DNA of 64,000 nt from Lathyrus oleraceus (Eukaryota > Streptophyta > Magnoliopsida > Fabales > Fabaceae). Location of the stretch: positions 241,455,994 through 241,519,993 of the forward strand of contig NC_066584.1 in NCBI RefSeq assembly GCF_024323335.1, written 5' to 3'. The notes under the pieces are model-generated. The model was not told where the DNA came from, did not search any database, and saw only the letters and a list, made by a program, of their open reading frames with translations. Of the stretch, positions 22,592 to 34,400 are shown one piece after another (position 1 is the first letter of the stretch; the number at the start of each line of letters is the position of its first letter). The position numbers and the translations under genes are program-made.

Positions 22592-25079
22592 CTAAGGCAC
22601 ATATGCAGCATTAAGGACCTTCAGGAGTGCCTCCCTGTGTGCCTCCGAACACAGCAGGAGTGAGAGAATAGATATCTTGGACGGCGTCTGAATCAACTGA
22701 TCGACTACCTTGTAGTCGCTTTTATTTATAATTCTCAAGAGCTCGTCCACATCTTTCGCAAAAGCAGGCTCAGAGCCAGCCTGTGGTGCAGAGGTACCCT
22801 CATTCGCAACTTGCTTGCCTTTGGCCTTCGCCGCGGCGTCAGCACTATCAGGTTGGGTAACTGGTGGTGAGAACAGTCTACCACTTCTGGTGAATCGCCC
22901 GATTCCACCAACATTGTCCGTTGCGGGATCTTTTATCTCAACTCCAGGTTCAGACTTCTGATCCTGCGCCTCTTCTATTTTTAGTGATTGCTCCACTCTA
23001 TGATCATATGTGTATACACTCCCCCCGTAATGCCAAGGAATGGCCCTTTCGCTGGTGAAAGGTAAAGGACCAGGGGTCGCGATGGTCATAGTGGATTGAT
23101 GCGGTCGCACTGGTGGTACTGGTTGAGCTGTTGGCACACTGATCTGAGCGGTCGGGTAGAAAATTGTGATAGTGGCGACGTCACAGTCATACTCAGAAGC
23201 CTCATTCATTGAAGTACAAACATCCGAAACATCGGAATCAAGTTCAACAAATACATCAGAATCAGATACAATGTTTACATCATTGGGAATTACAAAATCG
23301 GCAGGAACAACATTTGTAAATTCTTCAGCATCTATAACATCTTCATACAAGAGAGGATCAGCATCTGCATCCTCACCAACCCCTTCAACAGACCTTTGGG
23401 CAGATAGGTCTTCAGCTTGAAGGACATCGTCGTCGAGCAAGGCCTGGATACCCTGCTGCAACTTCACATAACCCCCACTCTGTACAACACAACCCAAACA
23501 ACCGCTCCCACAGTCGGGGAAAACATCTGCCTTTAGCAAGTATTCTTTGATTTCTAACAGCGGAGTCTTCAGCTTCAACACATCCTTGACTAATTTGACT
23601 TCTCCTTCCACCATGTTAACATTTGCTCCACCATGTTGCGGCATATGATTGTTGACAACATTAGGAGCCGGTGCAAAGTTAATGGCCTTTGAATCAATGA
23701 GGTCCTGAACTACGTGCTTAAAAGCTTTGCAGTTCTCAATAGTGTGGCAAGGTGCCCCATAGTGGAACTCACACCTAGCATTGGCGTCATAACCCACTGG
23801 AAGTCTGCCAATGGGATGAGCCAAAGTGCGTAACTGCACAAGTTGCAACTGCTGAAGGTTGGGAAGCAATTGGGTGTATGACATCGGAAGAGTGTCAAAA
23901 CGCCTATCCATCATCCTCTGTCTTTGTTGATAAGCAGGTCTATTACCCTGTTGCTGTTGGTATTGATTTTGTTGATGTTGAGGTTGTTGTTGTTGCACTG
24001 GTGCTGCAGCCGGAATGGTCACAACTGCAACATAAGGTTGCTGATGGTAAGTCTGAAAGTTATTCCTGCAGTTACCCCTGCTCTGATAAGAAGATATGGC
24101 ATTTGCATCCCCTTCTCTCCTCTTCTGTCCTCCTAAGAACGACTTCTTTGACCCCGAAGATGATCCAACCCCGTTTTGGATCTTACACGTCTTCAAGTAG
24201 TTCTCCACCCTCTCACAGGTAGAGACCACATCAGCAAAATTCGAGACGTTGCAACCCACCAGACGCTCCAAATAAGATCCAGGCAGTGTGTTCATAAACA
24301 TGTTGGCCATCTCTTTTTCCAACATCGGAGGCTGAACACGGGAAGCCATCTCTCTCCAGTGTTAAGCATACTCTTTGAAGCACTCGTTGCTCTTGAGAGA
24401 CAGATTCTGGAGTTGGGTCCTGTCAGGTGCCATATCCGTATTATACTGATATTGCTTCACAAAAGCCTCAGCCAAGTCTCTCCAACAACGAATATGGGCT
24501 CTGTCCAGTCTCATATACCATTCCAAGGATGCCCCAGCTAGGCTGTCCTGGAAGAAGTACATGAGCAGCTTCTCATCATCAGAATACGCAACCATCTTGC
24601 GGAAGTAAGCTTGTACGTGAGTCTTCGGGAAAGAGTTGCCATTGTACTTGTCAAACACGGGGACTCTGAATATTGGTGGAACTCTCACACCTGGGACCAG
24701 CCCCAAGTCAGCAACATCCACACCAAGAGCATTCTTCCCTTCCACAGCTTTCAACCTCTCTTCCAGTCTCCGAAACATAAGGGTCCATACCATGGCCCAT
24801 GCCAAAGTCCTCCTGAAGCAGGGGGAACTGATCCTCCTGATCATCATGGATGGGTTGTTGATCAAGGTTGACATGCGAGATAGGGATAGGCCCCGGTCCA
24901 TTGGGTCCATTAGCCTCTCCAGCTGGAGGATCAGCCACAACCTCCGGTTGAGTAGTAGGGGGATTCCTCTGTACCAACAATCTAAGCTCATGCTGTCCCT
25001 GAGCCACTCCTTGGACCACTTCCATGAACTGATTCATGTGAATCCTCATCTCAGCGAGCTCTGCTTGTAGACCTTCCAT
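22592..25079 (-). pseudogene. gag: Element B gag, one frameshift and nonsense codons
   Basis: The start at 25079 gives MEGLQAELAEMRIHMNQF, a short coiled-coil N terminus. A Pro-rich linker follows, then a frameshift near 24800. The gag core is at about 24700-24360 (VRVPPIFRVPVFDKYNG, YFFQDSLAGASLEWYMRLD, AEAFVKQYQYNTDMAPDR). TAA at 24362 falls where element A has the Gln of KEYVQRRRE. The frame then continues as MASRVQPPMLEKEMANMFMN. A Gln-rich tract is at about 24000-23900. The zinc-knuckle-like CEFHYGAPCHTIENC (CX2HX5HX4C) is at about 23731-23775, followed by an acidic stretch rich in Asp and Val (23450-23200). The frame is open down to the TAG at 22592. Confidence 0.88.
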
Positions 25080-26194
25080 TTCTCTTTGTTGATTCCTCCG
25101 GGTACCGTACCGGTGAATGCCTGAGTCAGCTATCCTAGTAGTGGAATACCAAACAAAATGAGAACACTGCGGCGGTACTTGTTATGCAAGACATGCTAAT
25201 GAATATGCAAATGCAATGACATGTTTATCAATTCCAAAGGGTATTCTACCCCTCGATTCCAGTCTCACATTAGATGAACAGTGTAAAAAATCGAGCAGTT
25301 AGGAGAATCAGAAAACCCCGACTAGAATCAAGAAGAAGATATAAACCCCTGGGAGCAGATAAACATGTGTTAAATGATATGAATGCGAAATGATGTGATG
25401 CAATGCAGTGACATGGGAATCAGGATTGCTGTATCTGCTTGAACAACTGTCAGGTCGCACTGTCTGCAGAGAAAACCACTGAGGAACATATAAGAGATCA
25501 AAGTTCTGCTCCAACAAGAATACCGGAAAACCGGGTTGGTTGAAGGTTAAAGTTTCCTGAGTTTAGCCCGCCCGTCACTGGTAGGTTCTAAGAACAGAAG
25601 TTTGTCAGCTTCTAACCCTTCAGTCGAGAATAATACGTTTACCACTGAAGGTTTGGCATTATTACGAGACAAAAGACCTCCATTGACTCCCCTCAACAGG
25701 ACATCCTAAAAGCAAGTTCCCAGCCTCGGGGTCCTCGGGTTGAGCAGCGAGAATGCGCCCACCAGAGCTAACATAACCGCGTCTCGGAGGAGAGGCCTCG
25801 ACTGAGTTCTCGAGAAATGGTCACCAGAGTCGACAATTTCTGAAGGAACATCATGTCGTTACGGAACACCCGTAGGACAGAATATATCCAAAAGAAACCT
25901 CATCTGGGTGTGGGTCTTCATGAACGACTTAACGTAGCAACATGCTACGCAAGCCTCATGACTATCCACTCTAAAACCTGTGTGTACGCTCAAGCCTGGG
26001 TAGTGGGCTTATCTCTCATAGAACAACCCACCCCAACAAACAACCAACAAATCCAACAGATACAACAATCATATGTACAAAATGCAATAAGATAAAGTAG
26101 ATAAATGCTGAAACTAAATAACTATACAAAAGAATAAACACCCAACAAACAAGAAACTCCAAAAGCTATGAGGGAATCGCATAGGGAAACCGGG
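25080..26194 (-). other. Element B 5' UTR between PBS and gag
   Basis: No ORF1 counterpart is recognisable. ORFs here are short; one of 80 codons at 25853-26095 on the + strand has no support. Element A carries a 1.3-kb ORF1 in the equivalent place, so B either lost it or belongs to a branch without it. Confidence 0.6.
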
Positions 26195-26212
26195 TCCCCA
26201 GTAGAGTCGCCA
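26195..26212 (-). promoter_or_regulatory. Primer binding site of element B
   Basis: TGGCGACTCTACTGGGGA, two bases after the 5' LTR end. From memory, Ogre elements use a tRNA-Arg primer and have a PBS of this kind; the tRNA was not verified. Element E shows TGGCGAC at the same two-base offset. Confidence 0.75.
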
Positions 26213-26214
26213 TC

Positions 26215-29200
26215 TGCCGCAACTAGGAAAACAATAGGCGAAAAAAGAAAACAGAAGAGTCGCCACCGTTCGTTATTTATCCCAAAGAAGGGAAAGGAAA
26301 CGATCGAAGAAAACCTGAAGAGAAGGAAAAGACAAGGTCTCACAACCAAATCTAGGGGTTCGGGAGTCGATTATACGAAGGGAAGGTATTAGCACCCCTA
26401 CGCATCCGTAATACTCTACAGGATCCACTCTTGTTGTTCTAATCTAACGGGTGTAGGTAAATCTAAAGTACTATCTGCTAAAAGAAGGTCGAAAGAGAAT
26501 GAAAATGAATCGCAAGGATGTCGCGTCCACTGCCTACGTATCTCACCTGAGTATGAGAATCAGAGTCTTCGTAGCTCGGCTACCTATGGGTTAAAGAGAA
26601 GTGTGCTCGCTAAGACATCGCGTCTTATGCCTACGTATCTCATATGGAATGAGAATTAGAGCAAAACGTAGTTCAGCTAACTACGGGAATAAGGATCTCG
26701 ATTGCAACTAGGGCAAGAGAAAGGGAAGGTCTCGATCGCAACGAGGGCGAGAGAAAAGAATCGCAACAAGGGCAAAAGCAAGCGAGGATTAGTTGTTAGT
26801 CGTCAGTCAAACTCGGCAAGACATCGCATCTCGTGCCTACGTATCTCATCTGGAATGAGAATCAGAGTTGTCGTAGTTCGACTAACTAGGGGTTAAGGAT
26901 TGCCATCTGAACATGGACTTACAAAAGGAAGACACCAGTTGTGTCAAAGGAAAATGGGCAATGTGTTCAACGTTCTAGCAGTAGGTGTCACAGCTCGCTG
27001 AATCGAGTCTTAGGCAGTTACTCTTTGCAATAGAATGGACTGGCATGCCACAAGATCGGAGATGCACGGAAGGTCTAAAAGTGGGGAAGCTCTGCCCTAG
27101 TGTTGTCATGCAATGTGGACCTATGTGTTAGGATTTACAGAGGGAAAACATCTACCTAATGTTAGCATGCAAAGAATAAGGGACTTCTACCTATGTTATC
27201 ATACAAAGGGTTCTACCTAATGAGTGCTACCTAAACGGAACAAGAGTCGACGGATGGAGCAAGGAGAGGAGCCACGAATAAGGGTAGATGGCGATGCCTA
27301 AGGCGATCTACTTACGGGTAGATGGCGATGCATGAAGTAATCGACTTGCAAATGGATGGATGAATACGTGCTGGTTCTGTTAAGTTTTGAAAATGATTAC
27401 TCGACGTTGGATCGAGCTTTTGATCTTGTTTTGAAATGATCATCGGATATTCGTTTTAATTCTTGTATTAATAGATGAATAAAGAATGAAAGAATAAATA
27501 TTAAACACTTCATGGGAGAGGGGTACATTTGTTATGAATGGGGATTGTCCATGGCAATCAAACAATGAGAATATATGCCTCATACATCACACAAGTAGGC
27601 AACAGTTATCAAACAATAGATAAGTAAACAGGTGCATAATCAGGTCAAAGAATGAAAGAATGAAATAATATAGCATTAAATAAGGTATGGGAAGTATGAA
27701 CATGTTAAATAATCAAACAATAGAAGCATGGATGAAAGAAACAAGCATAACAGCTAATAGATGAATCAGACAGATGAAAAGAAATGCACAAAAGGGTTCA
27801 CTGAATAATTTAATCAGGAAATGAGGTAAGGACCAAATAAAATCAAGATGAAAGGCCTCTAATACATGGCATATGAGATGAACAAGGGATGATCAAAAGA
27901 TCTCTTCAATTGCCATAAGCAATCCCTAAGTTAAACATCGATCATAAAGAAGTCAACTCAAAATTCAATTCAATTTAAAAAATATCAAATAAATAGCAAA
28001 TTAATCAATAAAATTATGAAAAATTAAACTAAATGAGATGGGGTCAGGACATCATCATCCCCCCAAAAGATTTTAAAAATAATGAAAATTGGTGCATGAA
28101 TTAAATGAAATAAAACACAAGTCAAACTAAAAGTCAACCAACCAAACTAGGTCAAAGATAAATCCAAAATAAATAAAAAATGGGAAATAAAATTCCAAGA
28201 AAAGGTCAGGTTTACCATGGGACAGTGGTCAACCTTCATCCCAAAAATCAAAAGCTAAAAATAATTTTAAGTCATGAAAATAAAATCAATAAAAAAATGT
28301 GTGTTAAAATGAACCACTTGGAATAAACAATTAAAATAAAATATCAATATTAAATAAATACGAAAATAAAAATTAAATAAAATTAAATAAGAAATCAAGA
28401 AATGTGGAAAATGTTTTTGGGGATTTTTATGAATAAAGAAAATATTTTTTATTAGTTAAAATCAAAACAGAATAAAAATAAGAATTAAAAAAAGAAATGA
28501 AAACGGGAAATGGATCAGCTGATGGGCCAAGAAATGGAGGTGTGAATAGCGAATGGCACAGGCCATGATCCAAACACTAATAATCCAGCGTGACACATTT
28601 AAATAACGTTTTAATTTAAAAATCATGTCAACATTGTATCAATTGGTCAAGTTATTTTAAGTGACTAAAAGACAAAATAGTTATGCACGGCCAGGATTAA
28701 AACACACGCATTGAATCTAACGGTTCACAAGGTGACACGTATTCATCTTCTTCCACAAACCAAAACCCTAATGCCATAACCATGCAGCCACGTGAAAATG
28801 CAGTGAGTTTTTCCAATCGTCCAATCAATAATACAAGCACTATAATGCACCAAATGACATGAAATAAAAACCAAAATTCAAGTACAAAATGTGTAGATTA
28901 TCATGGTATCCTTGTTTGAGTAAAATGATGGCTTGATCATGGAGAAAAGTTGACCATAAGATGTCAACATGGCCACGGATATGAACAACAAGCAACAGCA
29001 TAAACCAATAACATAGACATTGCCTCATGTTGAGAGCTTCACAAGTACATGATTGGCATGGTAAACATGATGAGCATGGTAAGCAAGCATAAAAATAGCA
29101 TGGTGAAAAGTAATGATAATAAGCATAGATATATTAATACACGGCCATGGAAGAGAAGTAAGAGGGTTACCTAGTGGATGTTAGGTCCACTGCCCCTTGA

Positions 29201-30975
29201 TTGTGAAGACAATGGAAGTGAAGTGGTGCTTCCTTCTTGGTGCTTCAACTTCACTTCAAGAACTTGGTGAGAAAAGGAAGCTGACTTGTGATGCTCTTGG
29301 CCTTGCTTGCAACGAAAATCCAATGCCTCCTTCTAGGTTTAGGGTTTTCAGCTTTTAAATATGATGATCAAATGTTCTAATGGGCTTTGAAATAAGTGAT
29401 GTCCATGAGAATAAAAGTGTGAAGTGAGGTGTAGAAAGAGGGCATGTGAAATGTGTTATTTTGGGCCAAACTTAAGTGAATGGATATCCAATACATGGCC
29501 AAAAGAGGTAGCAAAAACGTGGGCTGGTTTGCAGCATAACTTGGCAAGCAAGAAATCCATTCCAAGGTGGTGACTTTGAGGCCATGTAACTTGATGATCA
29601 AGTCACCAAATGATGAAATAATGCAAACAGTAGAAAGATCTCATGGAGTATGTCATCTTTCATTTTGAGCACAAGTTAAAATGATGAATGGAAGAAGGTG
29701 AAAAATGGTCTCAAAGTTCAGGTCTCACCATGCAAAACTGATTGGGCCAGTTTGGCCTAAAATCTGCCTAGAAAATACAGTCGTGGTGCCCACTTTAGGT
29801 GAATGTATCTCTCAAACCATGGATCTAAATGAGATGATTCCAAAAGAAGGTGAAAGGGGACATGGCAAGGTACAATTGTTGTGAAGAAAGCATTTTCAAA
29901 TGATGTCTTGAAGTGCAAGAAAACTGGCCAAGAAGTCTTGATAAATTATGAAGATCTTGAGACTTAGAAAATTTTCTAAGTGTCCTAAAAATATGTCTCA
30001 CTTTGACTAAGCATAACTTTCTCAATCTTGATCCAAATGGAGCAAACTTTATATATTTAGAAAGCTTGGAACAAGAGGAACAACTTTCATGTTGGAGAAA
30101 GTTTCAAATGGAGCTTTTATCTTGATGGAAAATGGGCTTAAAGTGAGTGCAACAATCATGAAAACTTGCCCTAAATGGAAAGTCAACCATTTCCAAATTA
30201 AGTAACTTTTCCAATTCCTGATTAAATGATGAATCCATGATCCAACCTTGATCAAATTTCACATGTAGGCTCCCCTAGGTATGGATTTTGAGATTCCACT
30301 CTCAAAATGTCAGGAGTTGACTTTTCTGGGCCCACAATTGACTTTTCCCAAACTGTCTGATTCCCGATTCCAATGATCAATTGAAGCACCTCTGGCTCAA
30401 ATAAAGAGCTGATTTTTTGTATGTAGACCCTCGTGGACATATGGAGGGCCATGGAAAAGAGTTTCACCCAAAGAATCAGAAATAAACTGATTTTATACCA
30501 AACCCTAGTTTAGGGCAAAAATGATCGGGAACTGATTGCACTGATTGCCAATGGATCTTTCTGAGATAATTGTGAATCTTCCTAGGCCAAGATGCCTCTC
30601 TAATCATGACATGGATGAGCCCTTATAATTCCAACCAAACATTTCCTGTTGCAAGTAGCCATGAAAACCCTAGTTCCCTGATTAAATCCAGATGAACACT
30701 CTGATAGTTTTGAATCCTTCACCAATGAACTGAGGACTATAATAAGATACCTGGAGCCTCCTGAGATCCTTGAGGCTTGTATACATAGAGAATAAAGTCC
30801 AATTCTCAATATTGCTTTGTGTGGGCTCCTTCTGTTAAGGAGTGATCAATCAAAACCTGATTCCCAAGTCACTAATGCAGTATGCAATGAGTATGACCTA
30901 GTATGATGCTATTGAAGTGTGAAACATAATCCCATGCTTCCAGGAAAAATGAAGGGTAAATTTTGGGGTATTACA
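26215..30975 (-). repeat. Element B 5' LTR
   Basis: Direct repeat of 10863-15621. It begins on the - strand with TGTAATACCCC at 30975 and ends with TTGCGGCA at 26215. It acts as promoter and polyadenylation region in such elements. A PBS-like TGGCGACTCT is present at 26256-26265, inside the LTR and about 44 bp from the real PBS. No gene inside. Confidence 0.92.
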
Positions 30976-30980
30976 ACAGG
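30976..30980. repeat. Target site duplication of element B, right copy (acagg)
   Basis: Five bases directly after the right LTR, pairing with aaagg at 10858-10862. The following taggtgataatag continues the repeat unit of element A interrupted on the left side. Confidence 0.7.
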
Positions 30981-31171
30981 TAGGTGATAATAGATTTTTT
31001 CTCCTCCTACATTGAAGTTTATTTCTTCCCAGTTGAGTTGAGTGCGCATTTCCTTAGTAAAATCGCTTTTCCTGCGTGATCCAAGTACTTCAGTTTTATT
31101 CTAATCTACTCGTTTCCCCTGCAGATGTTTTGTTTCCCCAGATGAGTCTTTCCATTTTGTATGAAATTCCT

Positions 31172-31387
31172 CTAGTCCCCCAGCAGTTTTAAGTCGTAGC
31201 CTGGCCTACGCATAAATTTTTCCCCGCCAGATTCTTTGTCTCCCCAGTGAGTTTTCCTTATGGAATGCATTATACTCCTACGGACTTTCGGTCTCTCTGA
31301 TTTCTTTTCCTCTGTGGAAATATTTCCCCACAGATAATTTGCTTCTACATTCATACCATATGCATCATGAGGTCTCTTAGGGACCAA
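31172..31387 (-). CDS. Possible antisense ORF before the 3' LTR of element A
   Basis: Reads VPKRPHDAYGMNVEANYL, then MHSIRKTHWGDKESGG and RRPGYDLK. Element C has a similar reading on its own antisense strand at 46490-46708 (VPKRPYDAYDMNV, MHSIRKTHWEYRDSRG). Antisense extra ORFs between pol and the 3' LTR are known in some Tat elements. The similarity may only reflect DNA homology between related elements. The C copy has a stop before RRPGYDLK and other changes, so coding is doubtful. No known domain recognised. Confidence 0.25.
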   Translation of the reverse strand: MVPKRPHDAYGMNVEANYLWGNISTEEKKSERPKVRRSIMHSIRKTHWGDKESGGEKFMRRPGYDLKLLGD

Positions 31388-31475
31388 AATTTGTTTCTAT
31401 ATGTTGTTATTTAAGCCCATTCCACTGAGTCGAGCCAAAGATTTGAACCTTCACCTCCTTAGTTAGAATGTCCTT

Positions 31476-31488
31476 AAATAGGGGCAGC
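31476..31488 (+). promoter_or_regulatory. Polypurine tract of element A
   Basis: AAATAGGGGCAGC immediately before TGTAAGACC of the 3' LTR. Same tract as in elements B and C. Confidence 0.75.
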
Positions 31489-34400
31489 TGTAAGACCTCA
31501 ATTTTGACCCTAAGATCTCTCATGCAATTTCATCATAAGCATTAGCATTGGGATCATACCTTGGCATTGGGTTTCGATTGGGAGAGATCACCAAGCACCA
31601 TGTGATTGTATCATACTTGTATATTATCATTTTACTAACCAAATACCAAAAATATGTCTTTGGATTTACCTAACTCTTTTGTAGGTAGGACATGATCCCA
31701 TTGATCTATCAAAGTCCACATCTAGGGTTTGAGACTCTCATGGCAAAGAGCCACAACCAAGGATTGGTCCACAAATGGGTACAAGCATCATATATGAGTC
31801 CCAATGATTTCTACATGTCATGTTGATCAAGTATTCTTCAAGAGTTTGGAGGTGATTTGCCTTGGAAACCCTAGTGTGACTGGGTATCTTGAGTAACTTC
31901 TCCAACAAGCTATCTCACCAATTGATCAAATTTCTCAAGGGACACGTTAAATTTTGTCATCTTATGCATATATGATCTACCATGAGCCAAGAAAGTCAAT
32001 ATAATTGAAGGTTAGCAAGTTGGTTGACGGTGGTTGGCCAGATGAATTCATCTAATCAAAACTGGGTCTCCCTAGACCCTATCTCCTACCATTTTCATCA
32101 TATGAAAATTATTCTAAGAGAAACGTTACCCTAAATGACATTCCAAACAACTTTCATGTTGATACCTAGAGCTAGTTTTTCTTGGAAAATCATTTTCTAT
32201 GTTGAAACATTATAGGTCATTTTGTCTAAACCCTAATTTGAAAGTCAACTTTCCAAGCCCATAACTTGCTCAGTATTTATGATATGAAAGATTTCCAAGT
32301 TTCACAATCAAATTCAAGATGTATACTTCAACTTTGATGTTTGGAGTGAAGGATAATTCGACTTTTATGAGCATGTGATATGAGGATACATTATAGGTCA
32401 TTTTTTACCTATACCAATGAACAAGTGATTTTTCCAAACTTAAAAAATGCATAACTCTATCACTATAAATCCAAATTACATTAAATTGGTGACCACTTTA
32501 AAGGTATTTGAAATAGATACAACTTTCATAAAGACACTTTTCTCATTTGAAGCTCACATAAAAAGTTATGTAAGGTGGAATATTGAGATATATGGCTTGA
32601 CACTTAGAATTTTTTTCAACATGTTGAAATTTCCAAACTTCCACCTCCAAATTCACGATGATCCAAGTTCCAAATGAAAACATGTTCAACATCAAAGTTG
32701 TTCCCCTTGATTTAAGCTTTCCAAAGAACCTAAGCTCATGCATTTTGGACAAAGATTGCTAGGTTTGCACATGGCTTTAACAGAGCTGCATGATTGGAAG
32801 AAATCAAATGCCAAAATCACATTGCACTTTGCCTTGCCACTCAAGCATCATTTGAACTTCAGTACAGATGTAATTGGACCAAATTGGATTGCTTCATGGG
32901 CCTGTACACGTCCATGCAAGCTTGTGCATGAAATGACCAAATTTAGCAATTTTTCAAGTGCGCAAATATCGGTCCCAAATGCTATAAATACAGGGCCTTG
33001 GAGCTCAATTCAAATGGACCTTGCGCGCCAGCTTTGCTCCCCAATTGAAACCCTCACATTTCAAAGGAAAACTTGAGAATTTTCAACTTGAAAGTTGAGT
33101 TTGAATCTCACTGTTTGGAGATTCAGAAACTCCAGGATCCAAAGCTTTATACCATTGCTAAACCTCTCCTGAAAGTTTCTCAAGTGTGATCAGATCAAGG
33201 TTGAAGCAAGCAACATCAAGTTCTGCACAACATTGAAGGTAAATTTCAGAAAACTTCATCTCTTCAATTCTCACTCAATTATACTCAATTGTCTTGGATC
33301 TTTGATTGTCTAAAGTCCTACCAATGTAGGCAAGAAGATTGAGTTTCTTAGAGGTCAAATCGAAGAAACTTAGTTGACACACCTCAAAATGCAACTCCTC
33401 ATATCTTTTTATATATTTGGAGTTAGTTGAAATTGAGGTCAGATTTGTGCTCTACGCCATTTTTTCTTTCAGATCATGTCCTCCTTTTTTTATTTTGGTG
33501 ATGGTTGAGGGTGGACCAGTCCGGTGAGGTCCACCAGAGAAGAAGACCGGAGCTCTGGCTCCGGCAGTGTGTTGGCACATCTCCCAGCCACAGGATCCAT
33601 TTGATTTGTTTTAATCTTAGGCGTTGGTTTTGATTACCACTCGTGTGGCGCGCTGACTAGGTTCCATCATGGAACGCGCGTTTGTGTCCACTTGATCTGC
33701 CACCTCAATTAATGAGGGAGATCAAGTGGCTCACGCGTATTTTTAATTCATTTAATTTTCATTAATTCATATTAATTTTAATATTGATCCAAAAAATATG
33801 AGAGTTTCACCAAAAAAATTTAAATAAATTCCTCTTTCATATTCTGAATTAAAATTATGTTTTGGATCATTATTAATATTTTTCATGATTTAATTGATTT
33901 TGTGATTATTTTTAATTGTTTAAAAATACTTTTAAGTCTTTAAAAATTCTGAATTTTTTTCTCCAAGGTCCTTTGCATTGTTTGACCTATGATAAATCTC
34001 ATGGCCATTTCTTTGGGGTTTTGATGAGGTTTTAGGAATTTAACAAACCATATTTAATTTAAATGCCTTATTTTAGTTTTTTTAATTTGAATAAATTCCA
34101 AATAATTGTGTTGACCATATTGTGTGATATATCTTGTTTGTGTATATTTTGTTTGTTTGTGTGGTATTTGACCATTAATGTACATAATAAGAACAAAAAC
34201 TCTAAAAAACTTTTGTGTGGACCGTTGACTTGATCTTGGATAAATTGGACTTAGAATCTAGGCAACCTTCCTATGCTAAAGGACTTGGCCAATGCCAACA
34301 TTTGTGTAACCAAGTGCTTGCAATTTAAAACTTCATCTGATACATCTTTAAAGATCCCTTTGAGTTCATTTGCAACATGATCATTGTGAAGCTGTTATTT

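Larger units (their letters stand above)
10863..30975 (-). mobile_element. Element B: complete Ogre/Tat-type retrotransposon nested in element A
   Basis: Two direct LTRs (4759 and 4761 bp) flank an internal region in the order, read on the - strand: PBS, 5' UTR, gag, protease, intron, RT, RNase H, aRH, integrase, stem-loop array, minisatellite-bearing 3' UTR, PPT. The length is 20.1 kb. LTR ends are TGTAATACC at the 5' end and GACA or GGCA at the 3' end. Flanks give a 5-bp duplication with one mismatch. In one 150-bp stretch compared by eye (11041 onward versus 26401 onward) the LTRs differ at six sites, so the insertion is fairly recent. ORF1 is not visible between PBS and gag, unlike element A. 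Confidence 0.93.
30976..31475 (+). other. Element A 3' UTR, distal part beyond the element B insertion
   Basis: Continues the pyrimidine-rich TCCCCAG series (for example TCCCCAGTGAGT at 31241-31252). Homologous in reverse to 46453-46914 of element C. On the - strand a 71-codon ORF (31172-31387) resembles one in element C; see separate entry. Confidence 0.7.

Noticed and set aside
25853..26095. 80-codon + strand ORF in the 5' UTR of element B
   Set aside because: Low-complexity C terminus (NNQQIQQIQQ), antisense to the element, no homologue in A or C.
32447..33076. Two ORFs of 76 and 112 codons in LTR A
   Set aside because: Not preserved in LTR C at the same place, no recognisable domain, and one overlaps the TATA region.
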